A stretch of 64,000 nucleotides of DNA from Trichosphaerium sp. ATCC 40318 (lineage: Eukaryota; Discosea; Flabellinia; Trichosidae): contig JALMLS010000271.1 in NCBI GenBank assembly GCA_038496445.1, forward strand, positions 1 to 64,000. The letters run 5' to 3'. The notes under the pieces are model-generated. The model worked only from the letters and a program-made list of their open reading frames with translations, did no database searches and was not told where the DNA came from. A program made the position numbers and the translations under genes. Numbering within the stretch: position 1 is the stretch's first letter; each line of letters starts with the position of its first letter. Positions 35,599-47,184 of the stretch are shown in pieces.

Positions 35599-35940
35599 TT
35601 AATTCCTATTCTGTTCTCTTAGGGCCTCTTTTACATTGCTAAATATTTTTTTAACTGCTCTGTCTACAACTTCTTTTTGCAATTCAAATGTTTCCTCACA
35701 CTCTAGGATACATTCATCATAGTCTTCGTTGCATATTCTGTTACTACGACGTCTATACCATCTATCCGCGCGAACCCAACGATATTGAATGGGAATATAG
35801 TTGGACCTTCGTATACACGTTAGCTTGTCAACGCGACAGTCTATAGCACAGTCATCATAGAGTTTCTTCAAATTTGAATACTTTTGGGCGTAAATACCGC
35901 AAAACAGAACTACGATAAGTGTTATTTCTAATACACGCAT
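35599..35940 (-). CDS. Small secreted protein with CX3CX6C...CX6CX3C pattern (2)
   Basis: 113 residues from an ATG at 35940, with a signal peptide (MRVLEITLIVVLFCGIYA). The cysteine spacing equals that of the neighbour at 34697: CAIDC, six residues, C; then C, six residues, CILEC. The YRWVRADRWYRR segment corresponds to the FFRLNRRLTEWYQ segment of the neighbour. So the two are diverged tandem paralogues about 540 bp apart on the same strand. Only cysteines and a few aromatic and basic residues are kept, as in fast-evolving secreted proteins. No known function. Confidence 0.7.
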   Translation of the reverse strand: MRVLEITLIVVLFCGIYAQKYSNLKKLYDDCAIDCRVDKLTCIRRSNYIPIQYRWVRADRWYRRRSNRICNEDYDECILECEETFELQKEVVDRAVKKIFSNVKEALREQNRN

Positions 35941-36312
35941 TTTATTCGTGCTTATTCGTTGTTGTTCGCTATTTTGTGGATATTTTTTCCTAATTAAGAA
36001 ATTGCTATCCTTAACAGGCGTAGGAACTTTCTACTTCATACACTTGATAAAACTATTACTCTACCTTGTACTTGGTGGTGTTTATGGGTTTGGAAAACTT
36101 AAGTGATACGCACGTGGAGTAAATTCGTTTTTTCATTTTTCGAACATTTTTGTTTTTTTTACATGTGCGACATTTCGCTCTGCCTTTCCGGTATTGACCC
36201 ATATTCTCCATCTACACCTCTTATTTTATTTATTATAAACATGATACCATCCTAGTCAAGAAATAGATAAGTGTTGATAAGAAAGGTTGGCTCAAAAACA
36301 GAAATTTTGCTT

Positions 36313-37804
36313 CTATTTGAGTTTGCGAAGAGCTCGTACCAACGTTAACCCTGGTACTTGTTTCCAAAAGTTGAAATTAGGTAACAACTCGATATTATCA
36401 CTCCAAGGTTTCTTTCTAGGCGTTGGTAAGTGGAGTGCGTTTGAGAACAATCTCAGTAGATACAAGCTTAACTACGTACTCTTTAAGTTTATTCCACGCT
36501 ACCCCACCAATGATATAAAGTATAACACCAACGAAAAAGACAATCAATAATATTGAACCGACACTTAGGCCACCAACTCCGCTGGAAGGGATAGAGCATG
36601 CTTCTTTTGTACGCACTGTAATCTATGCAAAAAAATACATAAAAAATATTTGAATGTGACTTGTCAAATTACGTGTAAGTACATTCACGTGATTCTGAAA
36701 TAATTTTCTGCTTTTGAAAATATGAGAGATATGTTTTCGCGGTTGATACAGTCAACAGACTAATGTTATTGTACCTTAACGTGATAAGACGATTGATTAT
36801 CAATTTCAACATTTGAGAATCCTAAAGAAAGCAATTTAGCTCATGACCATACACGAAACTTGGAAATTAGTTTGATTATTTTAAGTACCTTCATATCCAG
36901 GATCACAGATAAGGATCAAATCAGTCTTTGATGAACCATCTCCGTCTAATAATGTTAGTTGAAAAAAAAGGTAAAAAACCCAAAAATAGTCTTTGGCTCC
37001 TATTCAGTTGAGTCGGGCACTTTTTCTTTACAGTATTATACCATAACACACCAATTTTGATACAGTTTTAAATGTGTTTAAATACAATGAGCGACTTTTA
37101 TTCACGGCGAAAGAATTAAAAAACTCAAAAAAATTTTATGTTATCAAACATAGACGTACTCGATAATAATAGCTCAATACCATCTGGTACTGCTTCTCTA
37201 AACTTAAAAGAGTCCTCAACGTATAGGCCATGACATGATTGCATATATAGATCATTCCAATTTCCTTCCCAAGCCGAGCAAACACCACAAGTGTCAGGCC
37301 CTTTTTGTACTCGTTAGTACACTTTTTTTTCTTTGTTTTATCACTCTTTTTGTACGTTTTGCAACATGACGTACCCGTATTGGTACCACACGTAAATCCT
37401 TTAGGTCCACAAATAAAAAACCGATAGTCGTAGAAAGATACACCAGCAGGTTTTGCAGTAATAAGACCTTGAGCCTACAAGATAATAAAACAACAACAAG
37501 TATCGTTTTTTTTGTTAGAGTTTCAAATTCTTTCGTCAGTATCTGGTAAATTACGCTCGCTTGTAGCAAGATAGGGATAAAATAAACGTAGGAGTCGGTT
37601 TTAGGAAAACTCTCTAAATTTAAACCATGCACGTGCCTGTAAACCCGACAAGTCGTATTTTTTGCCTCCATCTACGAAGTCACGTGTTAGATACGAAAAT
37701 ACGTAGGAAACTATCTTACAAACAATGTTACTACAGTCTGGAGGGAACGCTGTTACAAATACAACATATAATATCAAAATAAGAATAGTACGCGTAAAAA
37801 ACAT
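36313..37804 (-). CDS. MRH-domain (mannose-6-phosphate receptor homology) membrane protein
   Basis: Type I protein of the M6P-receptor / Atg27-like group, expected in Golgi-endosome membranes. The ATG at 37804 starts a signal peptide (FFTRTILILILYVVFVTAF). The lumenal MRH domain is built from several exons: YDLSGLQ; VSFYDYRFFICGPKGFTCG; DTCGVCSAWEGNWNDLYMQ; GDGSSKTDLILICDPGY; and ITVRTKEAC. A transmembrane segment follows (VGSILLIVFFVGVILYIIGG), then WNKLKE. After a GTACGTAG intron, the cytosolic tail contains ELLPNFNFWKQVPGL, a signature of this receptor group, with the stop at 36313-36315. One intron near 37636-37487 keeps frame only with a GC donor (CAG/GCACGT). The sugar-binding residues cannot be judged by eye. 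Confidence 0.82.
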
Positions 37805-38396
37805 TCGAAAGCCCGTTTGTTAGTTGAACTTTTTTTGCTTTTAGTTACTTAATTAAGGTGCAATGAAAGTTTACTAACTTAATAGCATCATGTCATTACA
37901 TTAACACCACGTGTATGTAGCATGTTCACGCATTCCTCAGTGACATAGATACCGTGATAAAAGTACACCAACAAGTGTTCTGAAACCTTACTATAGCTAT
38001 TCAACAAGAACTTACTGCCAGACAGCATTTTGGATTGATATTTAATTCTGATTTCATATCCGCCTGTGATATCTCGTAAAAAATTGGCAAGCTAAGGTTG
38101 AAAGAAGCGTAAGTGAGCAATGCTTAAAGATATGAACAATTATCTCTATTGGAAGCGCAAACATCAAACGCATGCCTGGCATTATTTGCTTATGAAGTTT
38201 GAGTTGTACATTGTCTCAAAACCCAAACTGTCTTGCCTGAACTGAAAACAGAAGATATTGGTCTTTTGTTTTCACGTGGGTTGGTTCAACTTTTGTTTAG
38301 CTGTGGTTCCAACGTCATGATTTTCAATGTCATGCTCAAGGTCATTTACTCAGTTATTAAACATATCAAGGTTAAAGCGAGTTTATTAAGAAACAA
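37805..38396. other. Intergenic stretch between two minus-strand genes
   Basis: No gene seen. It holds the promoter side of the MRH gene and the region downstream of the metalloprotease. One CACGTG lies near 37907 and another near 38273. Confidence 0.4.
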
Positions 38397-40870
38397 CTAC
38401 AATAAGAAGTTTACCACAACAGAAAAAAGGAACAGATATTCTACTATGAGTTTATTGGCGTCGCTTGATGGTGCTAGTGTTGTTGGTGGGGGAGTATTAG
38501 GGGCAATAGTAGGAGCTAGCGTTGTTGGTGGAGTAGTAGTAGGGGCTAACGTTGGTGGAGCAGTAGTAGGTGTTCCTACAATAAAAAATGGTATTCCATC
38601 TCCTTCTACACCCTGTGATGATACACTAAGCATAGTGACGGTTCCAAACACTTCAGAAGGTACTACGCAAATCTAGGAAGTATGTTAGTGCGATAAAAAG
38701 GAGTGTAAGCCATTGTACCAGTCGTGAGTTATCATGACTTGAGATAGCATCAAAAGACTGACCATTATCGAGAACACACTTGAGATTATCATCGTAGAAG
38801 AATTGTCCGTCTATTGTCAATGTTGATCCTATTGCTGGGTCTGTTGCATTTGCAAGTCCAGGAGATGTCATATTTATAAAAAACACCAACGGTCTTGGTT
38901 TTACTAAACAAGAGTGAGCACGTCTCTGTAGTAATTAAGTTTATGACAGTTCGTACAGTTCATGCGATAACCGAGAGCTGCAAAGCCCTGTAGATCATAC
39001 ATTGTGACGCCTGTAAGCTCACCAAGTGACAGAGTTGGGTCCATTTGACCTAAAAGAAAATGAAAAAAAACCCTGTTCGAAAGTAGGAAAGAATTGTTGA
39101 AAGTACCATAGCCTCTATCATCTTCCCAGTGGCTTGCTTGATGACCATCCTCCTCTGCATCTCGCCCACGTGCAAAATAAGCACCGACCTTTCCATCACT
39201 TGTCATCACTGTAGCATTGACACCTTGTTGAAATACATCAATTTCAAATATTTGTTTCGCCTTCCGTACCTGGTTCCATAGAACGTTGACCTGACTCAAA
39301 GTCATTTGCGCCTGGAGGAAATCTACAAAAATCTAAAATACTTGGTATGGCAGTAGTTTCTGTATTATTCGGCATGCTCATGAAGTAATCAACTACAAAG
39401 AGTATCAGTCAACTGGGAAAAAAAAAGAATTGAGATGTGTACTATCATCCACGCTTGAAATAAAACCAAAGATATGACCAAACTCGTGCCACAATAAGCT
39501 GAAGAGTGACATTTTTTCGGGATCCAATCCGTCTGTGAGGTCGAGATCATAAGGAAACTCTGTATTTATTACAATAAGACCATCAGAATAACCATGTTCC
39601 AAATCAATTTCGATGCTTTCAACAGCAACCTAATTTGTGTTAGTTGTTTTTTTTTTATCCTCTCAATTGTCACATGTACTTGCCTTTGCATTCGATTTGG
39701 ATATATACACTGCATCGCTGACATTCCAGTTTACAGGTACTTTATAGTCTATAGGACGAGATATGGTGTTGTTTTCCAAACCAACAGCCTTTTCATAGTA
39801 AAATCTTCACAAATAGTTAGCGTGTAAACCTAAAGCTACTTGTTTCGTACAAGGCATCATCTTCAGGAACCATGAGAAACTCAGGACTAGCGTATCCTAG
39901 AGTTCTATTGCCTGCTTCCTCCGTGTCAATAGTGATGGTTGAGTTGATACTTGTGAGGACTAAACTCTCCTTTAAAAAAAAAGTGAGCGATCAAACACAG
40001 AATGGGTACTAACGTACCCAAACTTTAGCTACTTCTTTAATAATAGTACGAAAAGATTCTGGGACATTTGATGTGAAGTTTAAGTTTATCACAAGGCCGT
40101 CATCAGCTCCGAGATTTCTACAAAGTTTAGGCAAACTTCATTGCCAGAATACAAAACGGCGAACCTTTTTGAGTTCATTTTATGCATAAGTGCTGATCCG
40201 TCATGGATTCTCGCTGTTTTATCGAGACAATGAAACGTATCTAGCGTTACACGTTAGAAACTGGTAAACACCAACGCAAGAGCCCAAAAGTAGAAACTAG
40301 TTTTAACAATACCTGAATGATGCCCGCCATGCGATGATACTCTAACTAAACCACGTGATTAGTATCAAGCCCAAGATATATGCGAAAACGATTCGTACCA
40401 CTCCAAAGTGTAACAATAACTAAAAAAAATAGGAACAAGTGATTCATACTGCTTGTGGTAAGTGCAGTTTTGTGTATTTGACTGAGCAGGAATGTATACA
40501 AACAAAAAATGCGAAAATAAAAAGATTGTGGCTAACAATTAACAAATCTGGATATATACTGAGTTACCATCATCACATAGGTATCTTTCTAGAGCAGAGT
40601 GGAACTCAAAGACAAAATCACGTGTCATTAATGGATTCACAAACGACAATATATGGCGAATTCTACTTGGTAAATGGTTGGCCAATACAGCGTTCATCTT
40701 TGGAAGGAGTATTGCATCCAAGTACACAACCTACAATTATAGCAGTCCACAATAGTGATACTTACAACAAATAAGCGTTAGGCGACAACCTGGTTGTCAG
40801 GTTAGAACCAACAAAGGATAGAGTAAGCAACAAGACAGGTTTGGAGGAAGACTAACGTCAAACGCAACAT
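38397..40870 (-). CDS. Secreted metzincin-like metalloprotease with TIG domain and GPI-type tail
   Basis: The ATG at 40870 begins a signal peptide (MLRLTLVFLQTCLVAYSI). About ten exons are traceable: MNAVLANHLPSRIRHILSF; TLWSGTNRFRIYLG; DTFHCLDKTARIHDGSA; VINLNFTSNVPESFRTIIKE; KVPVNWNVSDAVYISKSNA; and the zinc site HEFGHIFGFISSVDD (39.47 kb). The catalytic part ends DLQGFAALGYRMNC. A TIG/IPT-like domain follows (GSTLTIDGQFF ... FGTVTMLSV), then a Thr/Pro stalk and a hydrophobic end (LIVEYLFLFSVVVNFLL), pointing to a GPI anchor. The zinc motif resembles the bacterial NF038122 family (HEIGHALGFVSGVD) more than leishmanolysin. At 38918-38923 the frame stops and resumes in another frame before the TIG domain; one T missing from a run would explain this. 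Confidence 0.75.
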
Positions 40871-40961
40871 GAGTAAGGATTTATATCTTGTACACGTGCG
40901 TGGTATTTATGCAAAAATCCACAAATTCAATAATTGAATTGAAGCGTAATAAGAAGTTTGT

Positions 40962-41957
40962 TTATTGCAATAAAGGCTTGCTGACACCCTTTATATTTAT
41001 CTTATAGCTTATAGTATGAACGCAATCATTGCTTTTTTGTATACCAGTTCCTGTAGTATTCAACGTCCACGACATTTTCTGTTTCGAAATACATAACTTT
41101 CCTGATCGTTTCAGCTCTTTTTTAAGGTTTTCTATCTTTTCTTCTAATGTATCATCTCCTTCTACATCTTGCATTTCGGCAAAAGCAGTAAAGTACTTGT
41201 CAAACAATTTCTCCCCTTGTTCGATTACAGAAGCACGTGATAGATATACGTTTTTGACAGAGTGATTCTTTGTCTTATTGAACTCTTCTCTTATTGCTGC
41301 CATTTCATCTTCAGCCTCATCGCGATTACAATCCATGAAAGCGTCATCATCAAAATGTAAAACTTCAGTCTTAAAACTTGCTTCAATTAAAAAGCAACGT
41401 TCTGGTATGGCACGTGATATTTTCCTTTTTTTAGGTGATCTATCTTGTACTGTACTCAAAACTCTTTCTAGTCTTCCTAGAAGAATGCTTTTGCGTCCCT
41501 AACAAGACAATAAAACATCGGCGAATCCAAAAACAATAAAAAAAATAAAAAGTTGAACGAACAGTTGTTGCTCTTCCTCTCTTCGCTAACTCTTTGCGTA
41601 ATTGAACTACTGTAAGTTTGCTTGGTACAACCTCCTTATTGCTAAGCTATTTAACGCGTTATTAAATACAATTGAAACCAGAAAATGCGTGTACGTATTT
41701 AATGAACGCTACGTTCGCTTCCAAGTTCTCTGCTGGCTCCCTGGTAAACTTTTGTGAGAAAACAGCCTTTAACGTATAAAAAGGATTTAAAACCATGTAG
41801 TTTCAGTGTAGCCATCCCAAGATACTTCATACTCTGTTCTATTCTAAAATACAAGCGAAAAACGTTAGAAAAACCGTAAGTCGTTTTTAACACTCTAAAC
41901 ACTTACACGCTTTCTCCTTTCGCCAAGTATTGCCTCTACTCTGTACTCTTTGGACAT
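40962..41957 (-). CDS. Chromodomain-SAP domain nuclear protein
   Basis: Chromodomains read methylated histone tails and SAP domains bind AT-rich DNA, so this is a likely chromatin factor. Exon 1 (41957-41907): MSKEYRVEAILGERRKR. Exon 2 (41843-41794): TEYEVSWDGYTETTW. After a 53-bp intron, exon 3 supplies EPAENLEANVAFIKY, completing a chromodomain with its Y, W, W aromatic cage residues. The next exons form a SAP domain: LTVVQLRKELAKRGRATT, then GRKSILLGRLERVL. A basic PKKRK nuclear-localisation-like motif follows in the last exon, which continues as an acidic, helical region to the stop at 40962. About 250 residues. Introns interrupt the two domains at three points, and the reading frame is intact throughout. 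Confidence 0.85.
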
Positions 41958-42309
41958 TTTAATGTGAGTGAACGAAGATAATAAAAGAACTGTCGGTCAA
42001 TACTTTTCAAAATCCGGATTAGCAGGATTTTGTTCCGGAACAAAAGTTACAAGTATAAATTCATCCTAAAACTTCGGTCGGAGGAAATTTCGTCACCGTT
42101 GTACAAGCTAAAATCATTGGTAAAACAAGGCATGATGCCTTTGGTTTAGCACCTTTTGTTGTTCATAAAAGTACAAAAAGTTAGCAATGGGATGCTCAGG
42201 AAATAGGTTTATTTCAATTTACTATGTCATATGTCATCTCCTGTTTTTGTCGTCTTTTCCTTATGCAATTTATGATTAACAGTGCCACGATAACAACTTT
42301 AGATATAAG

Positions 42310-44171
42310 TTAGTGGATTTTAGATGTACGTTTATTGACGAACTTACCAAGAAGAAGAACCATAATACCAGGAATTATGTAAATAAGGTATGAGCTACAA
42401 TTAGTGTTTCCAACTGCGTTCATTGACTTTGAAACTTTGCTTAGCATTGGACATATCTCACAAGTCGTTACATCTAACTCATTTGCGTAATTACGTCCAT
42501 CACAAGTCAAACAACCAGAAGCCGTCCTTTAAAAAAGCTTAGCACAAGGTACAATTCTTGTTTTTTTTCTTTTTTGGTACCAAATCTGCCCTAGTTTGCA
42601 GTCACCACACATAGACTTATTGAGAGGATTCTGGTGTTCAAAAGGAAGGCATACATGGCACGTGAGATTGTTATAAAAGTATTTTGTACTTGGACATTGC
42701 ACTAAGTTCAGAGTAAGTTTCGCTCCGATATTGCTTTCAAAAAGTAAGTAAGTAACTTATGAAGCGTACATTCACAAGCGAAGGTATTGTTTTCAATTGT
42801 CACATTTTCCGTTGATATAGAATACTCGACAACATTGTTTAGGCTTGTCTAAAGGATATTACAATTACTACACAGCCAATGCGTAAAAGATGACAAAAAA
42901 AGAAACATACCAGTGATTTAGATGTGCAATCAAAGTAATTGTTTGATATTGACATAGAACTTTTTGACCTAAATGCCACTAATAGTATGTGCGCAAATGT
43001 GTGATTGCCATAGAAACTATTGGAATCTACTGTGATACTTGTAAACTTTATGCCAGGACCTCCAGCTACGAGTTGTACACAACCAGTAGGCTGTTTCTCC
43101 TCAATGCATCCGAACAGGTTGTTATTACTGAACTGTATTGATGAATCGGCATCAATAAATGGGTTACTCTTATGCGCATCAAAGGTGCAATTCTTGACAA
43201 TGATATCTTTTGCTATTGGGTGGTATAAGCTAAGTACAGAGAGAAAAAGAAAAAAACTTCACTGAGAATTTTACTAAAAGTTCTTGCTTCGTAAAAAGTA
43301 GTACCTATGAATATTTGACCTGCGTTCGAGAAGGTTGACTTCTGTATGGTAATTGTAGCCAACTTAATTGGCACATCAGAGTACATTAAGAGCGTCTTTT
43401 CAATTGTGCAGTCAATGACATTTAGCGTGACAGTAAAATGAGTAAATCTTTGGATATTAACATCTATTAGAAAGCGGGTAAGAACAACCATGTGAAAACG
43501 AAAACAGGAACTGTGAAAAACAAAAAAAAAACAAGTTAAAAACTCACGGCTCTCAGTGCCAGTAACTGTGCAGTTAGATATAGTAAGGTCAAGGGTACAA
43601 CTTGTATCGTTATTAAAATTTATCGCATCAAATTCAATGTCGCTAAAACCATGTATTTTTATTGATGTGTCGCTGTATGTAAACTACAAATTGGTAAATT
43701 GTAAATCACGTGATAAAAAAAACGTCGAATTCGCAAGAACAAACCTTGAAATAGGCTACATTTAAAGCTGGAAGACCAGAACCACTCCAATCGAGGTATT
43801 GAATCGTCAAAGGACCGTTCGAGGCTGAAGACCAGAGCGTGTACTTTGTTGGCTTTGTAACTTTGTATGTACCACCTTTTATAAACTGTTAGCTGTGGTA
43901 AGGATAAATACGCGTACCTGTTACGCATATTGTACAAGAAGTATGAGAACATCTGTTGGTTTTATCAAGAGCCTGATCTATACTTCCAACTGGAGATGCC
44001 ATTGATCCATTCTTATTTATGTTGTTAGCACGGTTGTAGCATGATTCTATTCAGTACGTTGTTTCTACTCCCGTTTGGCGAGACATAGATATCACATGAT
44101 GCCAAACTGCTTTTTATTACGATAGAAAGGGTAAATAGAAATACGAGAATGATAACTTGACGTGTTGCCAT
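42310..44171 (-). CDS. Right-handed beta-helix surface protein with Cys-rich stalk and TM segment
   Basis: The ATG at 44171 opens a signal peptide ending SSLASC, then CDIYVSPNGSRNN. After a GTACTGAA intron follows GSMASPVGSIDQALDKTNRC, and further exons give beta-helix rungs (LDLTISNCTVTGTES, LATITIQKSTFSNAGQIF). This is the layout of eukaryotic pectin-lyase-fold surface proteins. The C-terminal part is Cys-rich (SGCLTCDGRNYANELDVTTCEICP) and ends in a transmembrane segment (SYLIYIIPGIMVLLLGKF) with a short basic tail. Exons are short and I have not fixed every boundary in 42.5-43.6 kb. Several broken pieces of paralogues lie in the inverted-repeat arms. Binding or enzymatic function is unknown. 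Confidence 0.7.
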
Positions 44172-44835
44172 CACTTTGTTACGAACTACAAATTACATAA
44201 AAAAAATGTGAACAAGCTGAATACCCCAAATTCGGACAAGAATACTAACGCTATCTAAATCGTACAAAATAAGCTTTGATTGATATGTATCCGCAATACC
44301 GGAAAAATAAATGTAACGAAAACTCATTCAAATTAGACTACCAAAACTGCAAGCACTAACACTTTACAAGATTGAAATTAAGCTTTGATTGTATTGTCAG
44401 AACGACACAGGAAACCAGATTTTAACTATCTGGGTTTTTGAGTTATCCCAAGAATTCGTAAAAAGATCACCAGCACAATTTTAAGTTCGTGATATCCTGA
44501 AAGTATACCTACTAGCTCAATGTAGCGCAGATGTAACTGTCAAAGAATGACAATTTTGCTATAACTAGCAGCCGGCTTGCTGGGCGGAGAAATTAGTGGA
44601 CCACGTGATTTTAAAAACCCAAGCCATTTTTTGTTTTATTTTACATTTTTAGTACGGTTGCAAGGCGTCTGTACACAATATCGCATCCAGAGGTACCTTG
44701 AGTGGTTTTGGAATTGTCAATACGGTTTTTTCGTTAATACTCCTCTTGACGCTGTGATTGTACCAGCACTAGCGTGTGGCAAGCAGTATGTTAACAAATA
44801 ACAAGTAATTCATTCCCTTTTCGTCTAGCTCGGCC
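44172..44835. other. Intergenic stretch with direct copy of 32697-32755
   Basis: Bases 44180-44270 match, reversed, 31030-31125 upstream of the broken copy and are probably the beta-helix promoter. Bases 44766-44829 repeat 32697-32755 in direct orientation. No separate gene seen. Confidence 0.45.
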
Positions 44836-45199
44836 CTTTGGGGCGCTTCTTTGGTGAGTGTAGTATTTACAAAGCGCACCATACGTAAAATACTGCAATG
44901 GTATTGTTAGATGTGCTTGACTTTGTATTTTTGTACCTTGACTACGTAAACAGTTCTTTTAACCTAGATATATCTACGACTTACGTTACCGTTTTTTTAT
45001 TGTCTTTCGGTACATAAGCATGGCAAGCAAGGCGTGTTGTGGAATGTGATGCTTTCACATTACGCTTGTTTTGCCAGGTTGAACAGATTTGGGGCATTGT
45101 GAGAACTAGCAGAACTTACAAGGGACCTTTCGACACTGACTTTGTTGGGTACCACCTTTTATCAACCTGTTAGCCTTTTCAGGAGAAGTACCCGTACCT

Positions 45200-46345
45200 G
45201 TTACGAATATTGTACAAGAAGTATGAGAACATTGGTTTTATCTGATCAATACTTCCACTGGCGATACCATCACTCCATTTTTATTATATTGTTAGCAATA
45301 GCTTGTAAACGCTACCATCATTACAAATAAACATGTACGTTTTAACAACAACTAGCAAAAAGAAGTTATTGTTTAGTTGCATGTTATGCGAACCAAAACA
45401 TTGTCGCTAAGGCTATCTACGTGTGTAAATAGCTATCGCAAGGGTTTACGGCTATTGTACATGTGCATTATCCGTATTTGAGTAATTACAACAGTTATTT
45501 CAGTGAAATGTATCGATAACAACCAGAAAACAGAAGTTATCGTTTAGTAGCACGTTTTTCGAACCAAAACTTCGCTGTTTCGGTTCCCACATGTGTAAAT
45601 ACCTATCACAAGCCTTTAAGAGCGTTTTGAAATGTGCATTATCCATATTTGAGTAATTGCAATAGAATTTTCAGTGAAGTACGCTCTGTATCCCACAATT
45701 TATTTCTCACACGTTTTTATGGGTATAAAATGAAACGAAAATAGTTGATAAATTGTAGTAGTTGCAGTGTGTGCACCACGCGTGGGGCTTCCTAGCCATT
45801 TGGTCGAAAATAATTTAAGGGAGTCCTCCGTCTAGCTTAGTGGGTGTATGCATTGCGAGGTGGAATTGTTAAAAGTTCCATCTTAATCCGACGTAGTGTG
45901 AAAGCTTGAATCGTTACATTAGCCAGCATGTCCTCGTAAGTAGCACGTAATTAACTTAGGAACTCGGTCTGGGCCAAGAAAATTATAAGGTCCGATACAG
46001 AGGTGAGTTCTGCCGTTAGGGAAAAGCTCTATATAAACCTTAATTAGGCATACCAGCCTATGATCGTTCTTTTGCTCTTCAACATGTTGTGGATTAAGAA
46101 GGAGTTTTTTTGTGGAAGAAATACGCCGCTGATACTACCAAAAACGTTGAGTTATCACATAACCTTAAATCTCACTGTTTTAAAATCAAAGACTTTTCGG
46201 GTTTGGCAATTCCAACAAAAATTATAACGCTGGAATATGACTTTGGTGCTACGCTTGGAAAACAACATAGTTTGCAAATTGTTCCATCTACTTCATCTGT
46301 GTAGTTCTTGTCCTCACAAGTGAAGCAACCAGAAGATGTCCTTTA
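45200..46345 (-). pseudogene. Beta-helix gene fragments in right arm
   Basis: Bases 46260-46340 read SSGCFTCEDKNYTDEVDG on the minus strand, matching the Cys-rich C-terminal part of the gene at 42310. Bases 45200-45290 match its exon 2. Between them lies the same foreign interval found at 31380-32205. The order of the pieces differs from the intact gene, so they come from at least two broken copies. Confidence 0.5.
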
Positions 46346-46356
46346 AAAAATGAGTA

Positions 46357-47184
46357 TTATTGAAAGAAACTAAACATCAATGTTCTGCACTCTTTCCAAT
46401 CTCCTTTTTGTGTACCACTCTTGAAATACCCTCGACGAGCCTTTTTACCATCTGAATAGTACTCCATATACTTACCTTCAATATTACCATCCTTGCAGGT
46501 GTACTTAGCACTCAACTTTCCATTAGGATACCACTGTGATTTCAAAACACCATTTTCGTGCCACTCTTTTCTCTCGCCGTTTCCTTTCTCATCAAGAATA
46601 TGCTCTTTGATCATCAGACCGATAACAAGATACTCTTTGTACATAAACTCCTTTCCGTTCTCGTAAATACCTTCACTTGAGATTCGACCATTCTTATGAT
46701 AACACGTGAGCTTTCCATCTTTTTCATCATTAACATATGAACTGACACTCTTCATCTGACCGTTAGAGTACCATGTCTGCTGGTTACCATGGAGCTCACC
46801 GTTCTTAAAATATAACTCACGTACCACCGTCCCATTAGAGTACCACTCTAACGTCTTACCATGTTGTTTACCATGCTTCCAAAGAGTGTGAGAAAGTTTG
46901 ATCATTTTACGTCTATGCTTGTAATATCTAAACCAAGCACCATGTTTGTCAAAGGTACTGTCGAATCGTGTATCTAAAGCCGCTTCTTTTGATAGCAAAG
47001 GCCACTTGATGTAAACGTCTGGTGATAAATCAAGGAGTATTAATTGAATCTCGACTGGTAGGCGTTTTAGTAATGATTCTGGACATTATTGAACCGTTTT
47101 CTAAGATTAGAACAATATTAGCTTCAAATACAAACTTATCCTTTGTACACCATCACGTTTCTCTTCATACATCGTAACGGACAT
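46357..47184 (-). pseudogene. MORN-variant repeat gene, right-arm copy
   Basis: Exon 1 begins at an ATG at 47184 (MSVTMYEEKRDG), with a GTACAAAG donor as in the left copy. Exon 2 reads KTVQ and then a TAA stop where the left copy has CAA, so translation from exon 1 would end at once. Downstream the frame is open to 46357 with the family block (KEAALDTRFD) and about seven repeats. Relative to the left copy about 180 bp are lost in frame between LKSQ and WYPNG, and the C-terminus is changed. A product starting at a later codon would lack the F-box-like block. Confidence 0.65.

Noticed and set aside
38233-38676. Plus-strand Gly/Val-rich protein of 147 aa
   Set aside because: It is the antisense shadow of the Thr/Pro stalk of the metalloprotease gene.
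38397-40870. Leishmanolysin (M8) assignment
   Set aside because: The sequence after the HExxH motif and the lack of the M8 Cys pattern fit another metzincin group better.
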